A stretch of 64,000 bases of DNA from contig JAITGO010000022.1 of the NCBI GenBank assembly GCA_031280615.1, positions 62,001-126,000 on the forward strand, read 5' to 3'. The notes beneath the pieces are model-generated. The model saw nothing but the letters and a program-made list of their open reading frames with translations. It was not told the DNA's origin and did no database searches. This DNA is from Desulfobulbus sp. Lineage in GTDB: Bacteria > Desulfobacterota > Desulfobulbia > Desulfobulbales > Desulfobulbaceae. Position numbers and translations under genes: made by a program. Numbering within the stretch: position 1 is the first letter of the stretch; each line of letters starts with the position of its first letter. Shown here one piece after another: positions 50,679 through 63,882 of the stretch.

Positions 50679-52205
50679 ATGCAACAATTTGATTCGACAA
50701 CGATTTCGTATTCATCAGTTGTTCCGCCTGTTGCCCCGTCAAATTTGCTGGACACCGTGCTCACCTTTGCGGTGGTCCGCTCCTTCCAAGAGGGCGAATC
50801 CATCTTAGCGCCCGGTTCGGCAACCGATGCCTTCTTTTTTCTGATCGACGGTGCGGTGGAGGTCGGCTATACGGACCGTACCGACACTCGGATTACGGTT
50901 GCCCTGATCGGTGGGGGTGAATTTTTCGGGGAGATAGGTTTCTTCGACGGCGAATCGCGGGTGCGGGATATCCGGGCCGTAGGAGAAGCCCGCATCGCCA
51001 TCTTCAGCGCCGAAGTGATGGCAGACCTGCGGGAGCAGCAACCTGAACTCTTTACCGATTTCATCCTTCTGCTTACCCGGAAAATCTGCGAGAAATTCCG
51101 GCGAATCGCCGGAGAGCGAGAACCTCTCGCCGGATATGCCGGCTCTTTGTCCTCCCGGCACGCCAGCCGCTACACCGAGGCCAAGCCCTTGCCCGCCCCC
51201 TTGGTGCGCTCCTCCATCTGGCACGACATCGGCAGCCGGATGGAGGCCTTCAAGTCCGAATTGTTCAATTTGTCCCACCGGCTCCAAAAAACCGAAGCAG
51301 AGGGAAAAGAGGATCCGGAAAGCGAACTCCGCTGCCACGGCGTCCTCGACGAACTCAACGCCTCCCTGCCCGAATTTGCCCAAACCCTGGCCGGCAGCGG
51401 CTACGAAGAAGTCATGTGGGGCTACGTCTTCAAAGAGATTTTCCCCTACCTCATGCGCAGCCGTTTCGCCGAACGCGCCTATTTCAAGCCCAAAGGCTAT
51501 GCCGGCGATTTTCTCATGATGGAACATATTTATGCGGACATCCCCAAGGGTGAGGGCAAGCTCGGCGAAATCATCGACTCCTTTTGCCTGCAGCGCCCCG
51601 GCTCCCGGGCCATTCGCGGCCGGCGCATCCTGATGCGGGATGCGCTCGCGCGGCTCAGCCGTGCCAATGCCGCCCGCGGCGCCACCACCCGGATCATGAA
51701 CCTCGCCTGCGGCCCCAACCGGGAACTCTTCGATTTTCTGGGCGATTGCGAATATAGCGACACCATCGAGGCCCTCTGTGTCGACATCGACTCCGAAGCC
51801 CTGCAATACACCAATCAATACGTCAACATCTTCCCGCATCGGGCCTCGATCCGGCTGATGAGCGAAAATGTCATCAAATGGGCCCTGGGCCGGGTCAATC
51901 ACCATATCGAACCGCTCGACATCATCTACTCGGCCGGACTCTGCGACTACCTCGACCCGCGCCTGTTCCGGGCCTTGATCACCCAATGCCATCGCCACCT
52001 CAAGCCCGGCGGGACCTTGTTGCTCGGCAATTTCACCCTGTATTCCGACTCGCTCTTTCTCGACAAGCTGCTGAAATGGGAGCTCATCTACCGCAACGAA
52101 GAAGAGCTGAGAGAAATTTTCGCGCCAACCCCCTTTGGCGAGAACATCACCATTATCGCTGAACAGGCGCAGGTCAACCTGTTCGCGGTGGCCACCAAGG
52201 ACTGA
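50679..52205 (+). CDS. cNMP-binding domain / class I methyltransferase fusion (PhcB-like)
   Basis: This 508-residue protein has a cyclic-nucleotide-binding domain at about 25-140 (ILAPGSATDAFFFLIDGAVEV, GGGEFFGEIGFFDGESRV) and a class I SAM-dependent methyltransferase with NLACGPNRELFDFLG near residue 340. The stretch FKPKGYAGDFLMMEHIY is typical of proteins annotated as 3-hydroxypalmitate methyl ester (EF) biosynthesis, PhcB-like. So it may make a fatty-acid methyl ester signal under nucleotide control (inference). AAGGAG precedes the ATG. It lies 7 nt before the first HD-GYP gene, in one operon. Confidence 0.83.
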   Translation: MQQFDSTTISYSSVVPPVAPSNLLDTVLTFAVVRSFQEGESILAPGSATDAFFFLIDGAVEVGYTDRTDTRITVALIGGGEFFGEIGFFDGESRVRDIRAVGEARIAIFSAEVMADLREQQPELFTDFILLLTRKICEKFRRIAGEREPLAGYAGSLSSRHASRYTEAKPLPAPLVRSSIWHDIGSRMEAFKSELFNLSHRLQKTEAEGKEDPESELRCHGVLDELNASLPEFAQTLAGSGYEEVMWGYVFKEIFPYLMRSRFAERAYFKPKGYAGDFLMMEHIYADIPKGEGKLGEIIDSFCLQRPGSRAIRGRRILMRDALARLSRANAARGATTRIMNLACGPNRELFDFLGDCEYSDTIEALCVDIDSEALQYTNQYVNIFPHRASIRLMSENVIKWALGRVNHHIEPLDIIYSAGLCDYLDPRLFRALITQCHRHLKPGGTLLLGNFTLYSDSLFLDKLLKWELIYRNEEELREIFAPTPFGENITIIAEQAQVNLFAVATKD

Positions 52206-52212
52206 ACGGACA

Positions 52213-53925
52213 ATGGAGCTGCCTGCGACCAGCGCACCGGCAGATTGCGGCCGCGAACTCCATGCCCTGTTCCTGCAACGGACCGATGTGTGCCTGTGGC
52301 TGGGCATCGTGTTCTTTTCCGTCTTCTCGATTCTCGACTACTTTCAAAGCCGTCAATTTTTCGAACTTTTCCTGGCATACCGCCTCTGCTACATCTGCTT
52401 TCTGGGGGCCCTCCTCCTGTTTCTCCGGACCGCCACGGGTACGCGGCATGCCCGTGGCATCATGTTTGTCGCCATGCTGTGCGGCACCTTGGCCATCTCC
52501 CTGATGACCGTCGAGCAGGGCGGCTTTATTTCCGGATACTACGTCGGCATCCTCCTGATGATCGCCGGCGGCTTTTCCGTGCTGCCCTTGAACGTCGCCC
52601 AGGCGCTGGTCCTGGGAGGCGCCATGTATCTGGTGTATGTTCTCACCGTGATCCTGTGCATCCATCCGATCAATGGATCGCAGCTCGGGGCCTTGATCAG
52701 CAACAGCATTTTCTTTCTTTCCCTCGTCATCGTCACCGCCATTCAATGTTACGATGAGATCCAGACGACCATCCGGTCGCTGCGGGCCAAAAAAAGCCTG
52801 CAGACCCTCCATGCCGAACTCAAGCAATATACCGGCGACCTGGAGGCCCTTGTCCGGCAACGCATGGAGATGTTGGAAGAATCCGACCTCAAATTCCACG
52901 ACCTCTACGCTACCATCCCGGACCTTGTGGTGCTGATCAACCCGGAGGGGACGATCTGCATGGTCAACCAGCACGGCGCCCTTCTGCTCGAGCAGACCCC
53001 GGAAGCATTGGAAGGCACCCCGCTGCTTGACTGTGTCGAGCCGCAGTACCGCTCTGTCCTTGTCCAAAAGGTATTTGCCCGCTTGAACCGAAAGGAGCCG
53101 GTGCAGGGCGTGCAATTGCAACTGCAAACCCCTTCGGGACGCATCATCGAGGTGGAAGCAAGCGGCAGCCGGGTCGAACTCGCCGAACAGACCGAGCACT
53201 ACCAGCTCATTATCCGCGATATTTCCCAGACCAAGGAAATCGAACGCCAGGTGCTCGAATCCGGCCAACTGCTCGACACTTCCCGCAAAGCTGCTATTTT
53301 TGGCTTGGCGCGTCTGGCCGAATGCCGCGACGACAACACCGGTGCCCACCTGCTCCGCATCCGGGAGTACACCCGCATCCTCGCCATGGAACTGACCGAG
53401 AACCCGGAGCTTCGCCATATCGTCACCGACCAGTACATCGAGAACCTGTGTTTGTCTTCGGTACTCCACGACATCGGCAAGGTCGGCATTCCCGATTCCA
53501 TCCTGTTGAAACCCGGCCTCCTGTCCACCGAGGAGTTCGAAACCATGAAACGCCATTGCCAGTATGGCAGCAATGCCCTCGCCTCGGCGGAATATGACGA
53601 GGAAGGGCTCGGTTTTCTCCGCATGGGCGAGGAGATCGCGCTCTACCATCACGAACGCTGGGACGGGACCGGTTATCCCATGGGACTCTCGGGGATCGAT
53701 ATCCCCCTGTCGGCCCGGATCGTGGCGGTAGCCGACGTGTACGACGCCTTGACCTCCAGCCGCAGCTACAAGCCCGCCTTCCACCACGAGCAGGCCCGGA
53801 CACTCATTGTTCAGGAAAGCGGCCACCAGTTCGACCCGGCGGTGGTCAACGCCTTTCTGCGCCGGGAAGGCGACTTCAAGGCCGCCCGGCGCGATCTCCT
53901 GATGCAGACCGCACTGCCACTTTAA
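52213..53925 (+). CDS. Membrane PAS-HD-GYP c-di-GMP phosphodiesterase 1
   Basis: The 570-residue protein has five or six N-terminal membrane segments (about 25-190), a coiled-coil stalk (about 195-230), a PAS domain (about 235-355), and an HD-GYP domain with VLHDIGKVGIPD near 415 and YHHERWDGTGYP near 480. HD-GYP enzymes hydrolyse c-di-GMP; the HD and GYP residues are present. The membrane part has no periplasmic domain, so it probably senses a membrane-soluble signal. Start 52213 is 7 nt after the methyltransferase stop. Confidence 0.9.
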   Translation: MELPATSAPADCGRELHALFLQRTDVCLWLGIVFFSVFSILDYFQSRQFFELFLAYRLCYICFLGALLLFLRTATGTRHARGIMFVAMLCGTLAISLMTVEQGGFISGYYVGILLMIAGGFSVLPLNVAQALVLGGAMYLVYVLTVILCIHPINGSQLGALISNSIFFLSLVIVTAIQCYDEIQTTIRSLRAKKSLQTLHAELKQYTGDLEALVRQRMEMLEESDLKFHDLYATIPDLVVLINPEGTICMVNQHGALLLEQTPEALEGTPLLDCVEPQYRSVLVQKVFARLNRKEPVQGVQLQLQTPSGRIIEVEASGSRVELAEQTEHYQLIIRDISQTKEIERQVLESGQLLDTSRKAAIFGLARLAECRDDNTGAHLLRIREYTRILAMELTENPELRHIVTDQYIENLCLSSVLHDIGKVGIPDSILLKPGLLSTEEFETMKRHCQYGSNALASAEYDEEGLGFLRMGEEIALYHHERWDGTGYPMGLSGIDIPLSARIVAVADVYDALTSSRSYKPAFHHEQARTLIVQESGHQFDPAVVNAFLRREGDFKAARRDLLMQTALPL

Positions 53926-53937
53926 CGAAAAGGTGCC

Positions 53938-55620
53938 ATGCACACCCTCGAACAGTTCATCCACGAGTCCCGGCAACTGCATCGCCAACGGGTTGCGTTC
54001 ATCCTCTGCGCCGGCATAATCGTCTTCCTGCTTTTCTCGCTCCTGGACTCTTTCCTATGGCCCATCCACTTTCAGGAATTGCTCCACGACCGGATCGTCG
54101 CCGTGGGCATCTGCTCCATCCTGCTCGTCGTCAACGGCTATGACCGCGCCTTGCGCCTGTCCTTGGTCATCGGTTTTTCGGGATATTTGACGGTTGGCAT
54201 CGTCATCCTCTTGTCCGTCTTTCGCTTGGGGGGCCTGGCATCTCCCTATTACATCGGCCTGATCATCGCCATCGCGCTTTATACGGCGTTGGCCCCCCTG
54301 ACCGTCGGCCAAACCCTGATAAGCGGCTTGTCGCTCGCTTTTCTTTACGCCCTTTCGATCTGGTTGGCCGAGGAGCCGTTGTCCAGCGATCAGGGAATGC
54401 TGCTTTTCAACAACTTGTTTTTCATCGTCTGCTTCGTCCTCATCGCCGCAACCCAAAGCTGGACCGATACCGTTGCCCGCAGCCGGGAACATCACCTGCG
54501 GGCCTCCGAAAACCGGGCGGCCGAGATCCTGGCGCACCAGGCCGACAAGCTTGAGAAGGAAGTTCAGCGACGCTTCGAGGCCCAGCAGGTGAGCGAAAAT
54601 CAATACCAGGCCTTGTACCAGGCGATTGCCGACGATGTGGTCCTGTTAACGCCCCAGGGAGAGGTCAGACAGGCCAACAGTTCGTATATCCGCCATTTTT
54701 CCAATGGCCCTCTTCGGTCGGGCGCCTCGTTTCTCGACATTGTCTGCCAGGAGGATCGCCAGGGTATGCGGGACGCGCTGGCCGATTTGGTCGCCACGGG
54801 CAAGGCCTTGACCCACCTGCACCTCACCCTGGTCTCGATTCAGGGGCAGGCCATTGAAACCGAAATCAGCGGCGCCCTGCTCCGCCGGGGCGAGACGATT
54901 CTCGGCGCGCAACTGGTCATTCGCGACATTACGGTCCGTAATAACTTGGAAGCACGGCTGATCGCCTCGTTGCGCAAGGTCAGGCAGACCGAGAACGCCA
55001 CCATCATGGCCCTGGCCAAGCTTTCGGAATACCGGGATATCACTCCCGGCCACCATCTGGAACGCATTCGCGAGTATTGTGTCACCCTGGCCTCGGAACT
55101 GGCTAGGCGCCATCAATTCGCCGCCACCCTCACTCCCGCCTATATCCAAAACCTCTACCAGGCGGCCATTCTCCACGACATCGGCAAGGTAGCGGTGTCG
55201 GACGACATCCTTGCCAAAACCGGCCGGCTGACTCGGTGGGAAGAAGAAGAGCTGCGCAATCACACCTTGAGCGGCGGCGACGTGATCAAGGCCATGGAAC
55301 AAGAGGCCACGGGCAGCGGCTTCCTTTCCCTGGCCAAAAACATCGCCTATTTTCACCATGAACGCTGGGATGGCAGGGGATACCCGTACGGCCTGCAGCA
55401 AACCGAAATCCCGCTTGAGGCCCGCATCATGGCCCTAGCCGATGCCTACGAGGAGTGGACGGCCGCGCTTGATCCCGACAATCGGCTGACCCACGAACAG
55501 GCCTCCGGAGCGATTGTCAGGAATTCAGGCCACCAGTTCGATCCGATCATCGTGGATGCCTTCGTGGTCCTGAGCGAGACCTTCGACCGCATCAGGCACG
55601 AGATGGCCGAACCGGTCTGA
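53938..55620 (+). CDS. Membrane PAS-HD-GYP c-di-GMP phosphodiesterase 2
   Basis: This 560-residue paralogue of the preceding protein has the same plan: an N-terminal multi-helix membrane region (about 20-185), a coiled coil, a PAS domain, and an HD-GYP domain with ILHDIGKVAVSD near 412 and FHHERWDGRGYP near 480. A variation is YEEWTAAL in place of YDALTSSRSY after the GYP segment, where HD-GYP proteins usually have YDAL and a substrate-binding Arg, so its activity may differ. Gap to the first gene is 12 nt, so both are co-transcribed. Confidence 0.9.
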   Translation: MHTLEQFIHESRQLHRQRVAFILCAGIIVFLLFSLLDSFLWPIHFQELLHDRIVAVGICSILLVVNGYDRALRLSLVIGFSGYLTVGIVILLSVFRLGGLASPYYIGLIIAIALYTALAPLTVGQTLISGLSLAFLYALSIWLAEEPLSSDQGMLLFNNLFFIVCFVLIAATQSWTDTVARSREHHLRASENRAAEILAHQADKLEKEVQRRFEAQQVSENQYQALYQAIADDVVLLTPQGEVRQANSSYIRHFSNGPLRSGASFLDIVCQEDRQGMRDALADLVATGKALTHLHLTLVSIQGQAIETEISGALLRRGETILGAQLVIRDITVRNNLEARLIASLRKVRQTENATIMALAKLSEYRDITPGHHLERIREYCVTLASELARRHQFAATLTPAYIQNLYQAAILHDIGKVAVSDDILAKTGRLTRWEEEELRNHTLSGGDVIKAMEQEATGSGFLSLAKNIAYFHHERWDGRGYPYGLQQTEIPLEARIMALADAYEEWTAALDPDNRLTHEQASGAIVRNSGHQFDPIIVDAFVVLSETFDRIRHEMAEPV

Positions 55621-55828
55621 ACGGCGCCCATGACCGCGATACTTCCCAGCCTTCATTCCCCTTGCGGCAGTCGCCAATTGCTTAATATTTCGCTTGCCGT
55701 TCGCCGGTATATACACTAAAACCATACAGAAACAGTGAATCAACGCAGCCGGGGGAAAACCGTTCTTCCGATGCGGGCCTTTTGCCTATCCGCGAGTGGA
55801 TGGCGGTTTCCCAACGGAGGAATACTGT

Positions 55829-56680
55829 ATGAAAGAAAATGTGATGCGTGCACCGCTCCTCAAGGCGGGAGTTGTTCTTCTGGTTTTCGTTCTGCTGGCC
55901 TACCTGACCAGCGCGTCCCCTGAAGGGAGCGTGCTCAACTCCGTCGGCCAGATCATTATCGGCGCTTTTCGCCTGGTGCAATGGGCTATTGCCATGGTCA
56001 TCGGCCTGGCATTCTGCATTGCCTTTCTCATCGGCATTTTCCTTTTTGCCGCCTCCCTGGTCAACAAGGAAACGGCCGCCTCCATGTACAAGGCTGTCAA
56101 AGCGGACGTGTTCGCCTTTTGCCGGCCGATTTGCGCCCGATTTGCCGCCCTTGGCCAATGCCGGGACACGGTTTCCTGCGCCGCGTCTCCGGCACCTGCC
56201 GTTCCAACGGCTGCCGCTCCGGATGCATGCTCCAAGGAGGACTTGCAGTCCATAGTTGCCGGTGAGGTGCGCAAGGTAACCGAGAGCCAGCAGGTATTGA
56301 GCGATCAATTTACCGCGCTTACGGGTAAGATCCAGGCCCTGGAGGACAAGAGCGCCGATTTCGCCTCGGCCGGCCAGCTGGGCGCCATTGCCTCCGAATT
56401 GGCCGCTTCCGGCAAAACCCTTGAGTCCGTTCAAGCGCAGGTTGCCACGTTGGAAGGCAAGATCGGCGAGACCGTGCAGCAGCTTCAGGGTATCACGCCT
56501 GACAAAATGCTGGGCGATATTCCGGCCCGGCTGCAGAAACTCGAGCAACCCAAGGAAGAGCAGCCGACCTTCGATCCCGCGCCCTTGACCGCAACCATCG
56601 AGAACCTGCAGATGGAAGTCGAGGAGTTGAAAAAGAAGAAAAGTCCCAGCGGCCCGGTCAAGAGCAAGAAGAAAGCGTGA
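55829..56680 (+). CDS. Membrane protein with long coiled coil
   Basis: This 283-residue protein starts after GGAGG. It has two N-terminal helices (VVLLVFVLLAYLTSA, about 13-30, and AIAMVIGLAFCIAFLIGIFLF, described at about 50-72), an Ala/Pro linker, an extended Gln/Glu/Leu coiled coil (about 145-250) and a Lys-rich end (LKKKKSPSGPVKSKKKA). It resembles structural or scaffolding membrane proteins but no family is recognised. It lies 208 bp after the HD-GYP operon, so a separate promoter is likely. A strong terminator follows. Confidence 0.7.
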   Translation: MKENVMRAPLLKAGVVLLVFVLLAYLTSASPEGSVLNSVGQIIIGAFRLVQWAIAMVIGLAFCIAFLIGIFLFAASLVNKETAASMYKAVKADVFAFCRPICARFAALGQCRDTVSCAASPAPAVPTAAAPDACSKEDLQSIVAGEVRKVTESQQVLSDQFTALTGKIQALEDKSADFASAGQLGAIASELAASGKTLESVQAQVATLEGKIGETVQQLQGITPDKMLGDIPARLQKLEQPKEEQPTFDPAPLTATIENLQMEVEELKKKKSPSGPVKSKKKA

Positions 56681-56718
56681 TTCGGGCGGTTGTAAGCCGC
56701 GCTTCTCCCGTTTCATCC

Positions 56719-56752
56719 AAGCCACCCCGTCCATGAACGGGGTGGCTTTTTT
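56719..56752 (+). terminator. Rho-independent terminator
   Basis: AAGCCACCCCGT (56719-56730) and ACGGGGTGGCTT (56737-56748) form a 12-bp stem with a 6-nt loop and a T run. The complementary A stretch means that it could also serve the convergent yrfG gene. Confidence 0.88.
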
Positions 56753-56778
56753 ATTGGGCGTTCGCAGGCCTCGGCTTC

Positions 56779-57479
56779 TTATCGAGGCAGCAGTTCCTTG
56801 AAATACTCGATTGAGGGGAATGTGCAGGAATAGCTGACCCGCTGGCGGCTGCTTGGCCGGGCGACAAAAAGCGGATAGGCCAGCCCGTATTCCGCGGCGG
56901 CAACGAGCACCTTTTCGGTGTCGTCCACCAGCAGAGTGCTTTTTTTGTCGAAGTGCAGCAATTGCTCCAATCGATGCCAGAATCCGGCCTCTTCCTTGGC
57001 CAATCCGATTTCCTCGGCGCAGACCACGCGGTCAAACCAGGCGCCGATGGCCGTTTTCTCCAGCTTGACAGCCAGCGTGCCCGGATGGGCGTTGGTGATC
57101 AGGTAGAGTTTTTTGCGGCATTGCAGACAATATTCCAAAAATTCGACGACATACGGGTGCACTCCGATCAAGTGGTTGATCCGGAGCTTCAATTCCAGCA
57201 AATCGAGCCCCAATTCGCGGGACCAATAGCCTAAATCCGACCAATCAAGGGTGTGCCGCACCCGATGATACCTGGCCACCAATTGCTCCTTGGCGATCTC
57301 GATCGGGATGTCGTGCAGCAGGCTGTAGTGCTCGGGCACATACTGTTCCCAAAAATAATCGTCGAAATGCCTGTCCAGCAAAGTACCGTCCATGTCCAGA
57401 AGCACGGTTTCAATCCGGTCCCAAGGGATCTGCGGAACGATCTTTTCGTATGGGACGGTATTCATGGCGGCCATCGCAA

Positions 57480-57483
<4 letters not shown>
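56779..57483 (-). CDS. yrfG: HAD-family GMP/IMP nucleotidase YrfG
   Basis: This 234-residue HAD phosphatase matches E. coli YrfG along its length: motif I VLLDMDGTLLDRHFDDYFW, motif II LITNAHPGTLAVKLE, a motif III Lys in GLAKEEAGFW and motif IV TLLVDDTEKVL. YrfG dephosphorylates GMP and IMP. The first ATG (57483) overlaps the mfd stop by 4 nt; ATGs at 57474 and 57465 are alternatives. It follows mfd in one operon. Confidence 0.9.
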
Positions 57484-61016
<3,533 letters not shown>

Positions 61017-61051
61017 GCAGACGCGGCCAGATCAAAGGTTAGGTACGTGGC

Positions 61052-63733
61052 TCAGAAGGTTCCGCCCATGCTGAAGTCCCAGTTGGAACTGTCTTCGCCG
61101 TCCTGCTTGTCGAGGTTGAAGCCCCAGGCCAGCCGGATGGGGCCGAGCGGCGAGGCCCACAGGACGCCGACACCGGCCGTCTTTTTGTAATCGCCGAAAT
61201 CCCAGCTTTGGTCGATATCGTAGACATTACCGAAATCGTGGAAAATCTCGCCATCGATCCCCATGTCCTTGACCAGCGGGAAAATGACGGCCACTGTCCC
61301 GTACCACATCTTATCGCCACCGATCTTGTCGCCGGTTTTCGGATCGATCGGGCTGATGGAGGCCGATTCGAATCCGCGAATCGAGTTCATGCCGCCCAGG
61401 AAAAATTTCTCGTACACCGGCAGTTTGCCGTCCTCGTTCTCGAAGGCCTGGCCGGCCGCGCCCTTGATGTTCAGGACCGTGCTCCAGAACAGCGGGAAAT
61501 ACCAGGTGGACGAACCTTCCACCTTGGTGAATTCGGCGTCGCCGCCAAAGGGGCCGCCGGCATAGCTGACGGTGACGCTGTTACGCGATCCCTTGGTCGG
61601 CGAAAACAGCTTGTCGCGGGTGTCGCGCACCAGACTGACTTCGGGCATGCTGAGGAGGTTGATGTCCTTCGATTGCAGGATGGCGCTGGACACATTGTAA
61701 TAATCGATGTCCGTCAAATCGGTGTTGGAGATGGTGTAGGCATAGAAGATACGCCATTCCTCCCACAGCGGATGTCCCAGCCGGAAGGTGGCACCGGTGG
61801 AGTCCTTGGTGAAGTCGTCGTATTCCCGTTCCCAGTTGAACAAATCGATACTGCCGGATACCTGGGAATCGTACAGGCGGGGATTGATGAATTTCAAATT
61901 GTAGCGCGTGCTTTCGCTGCTGGTCGAAGCGGCCAGTGACAGCCGATTGCCGGTGCCGAACAGGTTATTTTCGGAAATTTCGCCCATGAACAGCATATTT
62001 TCCGAAGACGAGTACCCTGCGCCGATCTGGAACGAACCGGTCGATTTCTCTTTGACGTCGACCTCGACATCCATCTGGTTTTCCATCATGGTCGGCTTGG
62101 GCGTGATCGACACATCCTCGAAGTAATCCAACCGTTTGAGCTTCTGGGTCGAGGTCCGGATCGCTTTGGAGTCGAAGCGTCCTCCTTCTTCCACCTTGAG
62201 TTCGCGGCGGATGACGTTGTCGCGGGTCCTGGTGTTGCCTTGGATCTCGACCCGGTTGATATAGGCAACCGCGCCCTTTTCGACATGCAGCACTATATCG
62301 ATCGTATCGCCGTCGCCGCTCTTGTTCATCTTGGGCACAACATCGGCAAAGGCGTATCCCTGCTCGGAATAGAGGTCGGTCAGCTTGGTGATGTCGTCCC
62401 GGAGCACCTGGCGGTTGAGGTATTCTTCTTTGCGGATCTTCAACTCGGCCAGCAGATCATCCTTTTTCTTGACCAGATCCCCGTCGATATCGACGGTTCC
62501 GACCTTGTAGCGGGTGCCTTCGTCCACCGGGAAGGTGATAAACAGGGCGTCTTCCTTTTGCTCGACGATCGGCTCACCCACCTTGGCTTCCAAAAAGCCA
62601 TGGTTCTGGTAAAAGGCGCCCACTCGTTCGGCGTCCTGCCGGAGTACGTCCATTTTCAGAACGCCGGCGTCGGTCAACCAGGACAGCCACCATTTGTGGG
62701 TGCTGGTCTGGATCACATCGGTCAACTCGCCATCGGAAAAGGTCTTGTTGCCGGTAAAGGCGATCTTTTCGATGGTGATCTTTTTGCCTTCCTTGATGTC
62801 GAACACCACTTCGGCATTATCGTGTCCGGCCCCGGTGACCTTGGCGCCGACCTCGGTGTTGTAGTAGCCCTTGGATTTGTACAGGTCCTTGATCTTCTGT
62901 ACTGCCTCGTTGACCTTGGTGGGGTTCAGGATGGAGTTGGCGGTGATGTTGGCGGCATCGCGGACGTCCTCTTCCTTAATCTCGCTGGCGCCGTTGACGA
63001 CCACCTTGCCGATCAGCGGTTTTTCCTGCACCTTGAACACAATCGCCTTGCCTGCCTCGGAGTCCTTGGCTTCAATCTCGACGTTGTCGAAATAGCCCAT
63101 GGAAAAGACCGCCTTGAGATCCTGGCGCAGGGTGGCCGGGTCATACACGTCGCCGGGCTTGGTCGATATTTTCTGGAGGATGGCGCCGGCATCGATCCGC
63201 TCGTTGCCTTCGGGGGTGACCGAAGCCACCGTTGCGCCCCGGTTGGCGTAGGCGAGCATGGTGCCGACGATTTCACCGGTGACCTTGTTCAGGCCCTCGA
63301 GCGAGTCGGCTTCTTTGAAAGCCGAATATGGCGTCTTGGGCGCGAGCACGTCCACGATGGCGCAATCGACGCTGATCCGGCTCCCCAATTTATTGAGGCT
63401 GCCAATGACCACGTAACCGGCGCCAGCCGATTCGGCGACCTTGGCGAGCACCGGCGCCGGTGGCGGCCAAGCCCCCTTGTAGTCGACAAGTTTTTCCGCC
63501 TGACCGCGGGGCATCATTTTCATTCCCTTGGCCCCGGCTTCCCGCTCCAGCGCCTTGTCCGCCACTCCCGTGACCGCCGCCGTATCCGGGGCGTTGATCT
63601 TGAACGGCAGGAAGACGGTGTTCGACTCTCTGGCCAGGGAACCGGCAGGCAGGGCAAGAACACCGAACAGCACTCCGCATAAAAGCAACGCGAGAGCCGA
63701 ATGGGGACGTAGGATTCGGGATGTCGACATCAT
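61052..63733 (-). CDS. bamA: Outer-membrane assembly factor BamA with N-terminal extension
   Basis: The 893-residue protein has a signal peptide (LALLLCGVLFGVLALPAGS), a 150-residue periplasmic extension (VFLPFKINAPDT, VVIGSLNKLG) resembling TolB/CsgG N-terminal regions, five POTRA domains from about 190 to 530, and a C-terminal barrel with GMNSIRGFES and the closing LGPIRLAWGFNL and GGTF. BamA folds and inserts beta-barrel proteins. The extra domain is what I would expect in Desulfobacterota. AGGAAAGG precedes two adjacent ATGs (63733 and 63730); I used the first. Confidence 0.95.
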   Translation of the reverse strand: MMSTSRILRPHSALALLLCGVLFGVLALPAGSLARESNTVFLPFKINAPDTAAVTGVADKALEREAGAKGMKMMPRGQAEKLVDYKGAWPPPAPVLAKVAESAGAGYVVIGSLNKLGSRISVDCAIVDVLAPKTPYSAFKEADSLEGLNKVTGEIVGTMLAYANRGATVASVTPEGNERIDAGAILQKISTKPGDVYDPATLRQDLKAVFSMGYFDNVEIEAKDSEAGKAIVFKVQEKPLIGKVVVNGASEIKEEDVRDAANITANSILNPTKVNEAVQKIKDLYKSKGYYNTEVGAKVTGAGHDNAEVVFDIKEGKKITIEKIAFTGNKTFSDGELTDVIQTSTHKWWLSWLTDAGVLKMDVLRQDAERVGAFYQNHGFLEAKVGEPIVEQKEDALFITFPVDEGTRYKVGTVDIDGDLVKKKDDLLAELKIRKEEYLNRQVLRDDITKLTDLYSEQGYAFADVVPKMNKSGDGDTIDIVLHVEKGAVAYINRVEIQGNTRTRDNVIRRELKVEEGGRFDSKAIRTSTQKLKRLDYFEDVSITPKPTMMENQMDVEVDVKEKSTGSFQIGAGYSSSENMLFMGEISENNLFGTGNRLSLAASTSSESTRYNLKFINPRLYDSQVSGSIDLFNWEREYDDFTKDSTGATFRLGHPLWEEWRIFYAYTISNTDLTDIDYYNVSSAILQSKDINLLSMPEVSLVRDTRDKLFSPTKGSRNSVTVSYAGGPFGGDAEFTKVEGSSTWYFPLFWSTVLNIKGAAGQAFENEDGKLPVYEKFFLGGMNSIRGFESASISPIDPKTGDKIGGDKMWYGTVAVIFPLVKDMGIDGEIFHDFGNVYDIDQSWDFGDYKKTAGVGVLWASPLGPIRLAWGFNLDKQDGEDSSNWDFSMGGTF

Positions 63734-63854
63734 GGGGCCTTTCCTATTTGTCTCAATTTTCATCAGGGGCTGGACGCGACCTGCCCGCAAGCAACAAAGG
63801 TTGAAAATACGACACGTTAAAAGAATAAATTAATCTTCTGTCAAATTGCGGCAC

Positions 63855-63882
63855 ATTATGACATGTTTCGTTGATTTTGCAA
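63855..63882 (-). promoter_or_regulatory. Candidate sigma-70 promoter upstream of bamA
   Basis: On the minus strand TTGCAA, a 16-nt spacer and CATAAT form a plausible promoter about 120 bp upstream of the bamA start. A weaker TTGACA site lies nearer the gene. Confidence 0.4.

Noticed and set aside
52174-53988. Long open frame (604 codons) on the minus strand opposite HD-GYP gene 1
   Set aside because: It is a codon-bias shadow; the plus strand has HD-GYP, PAS and membrane motifs.
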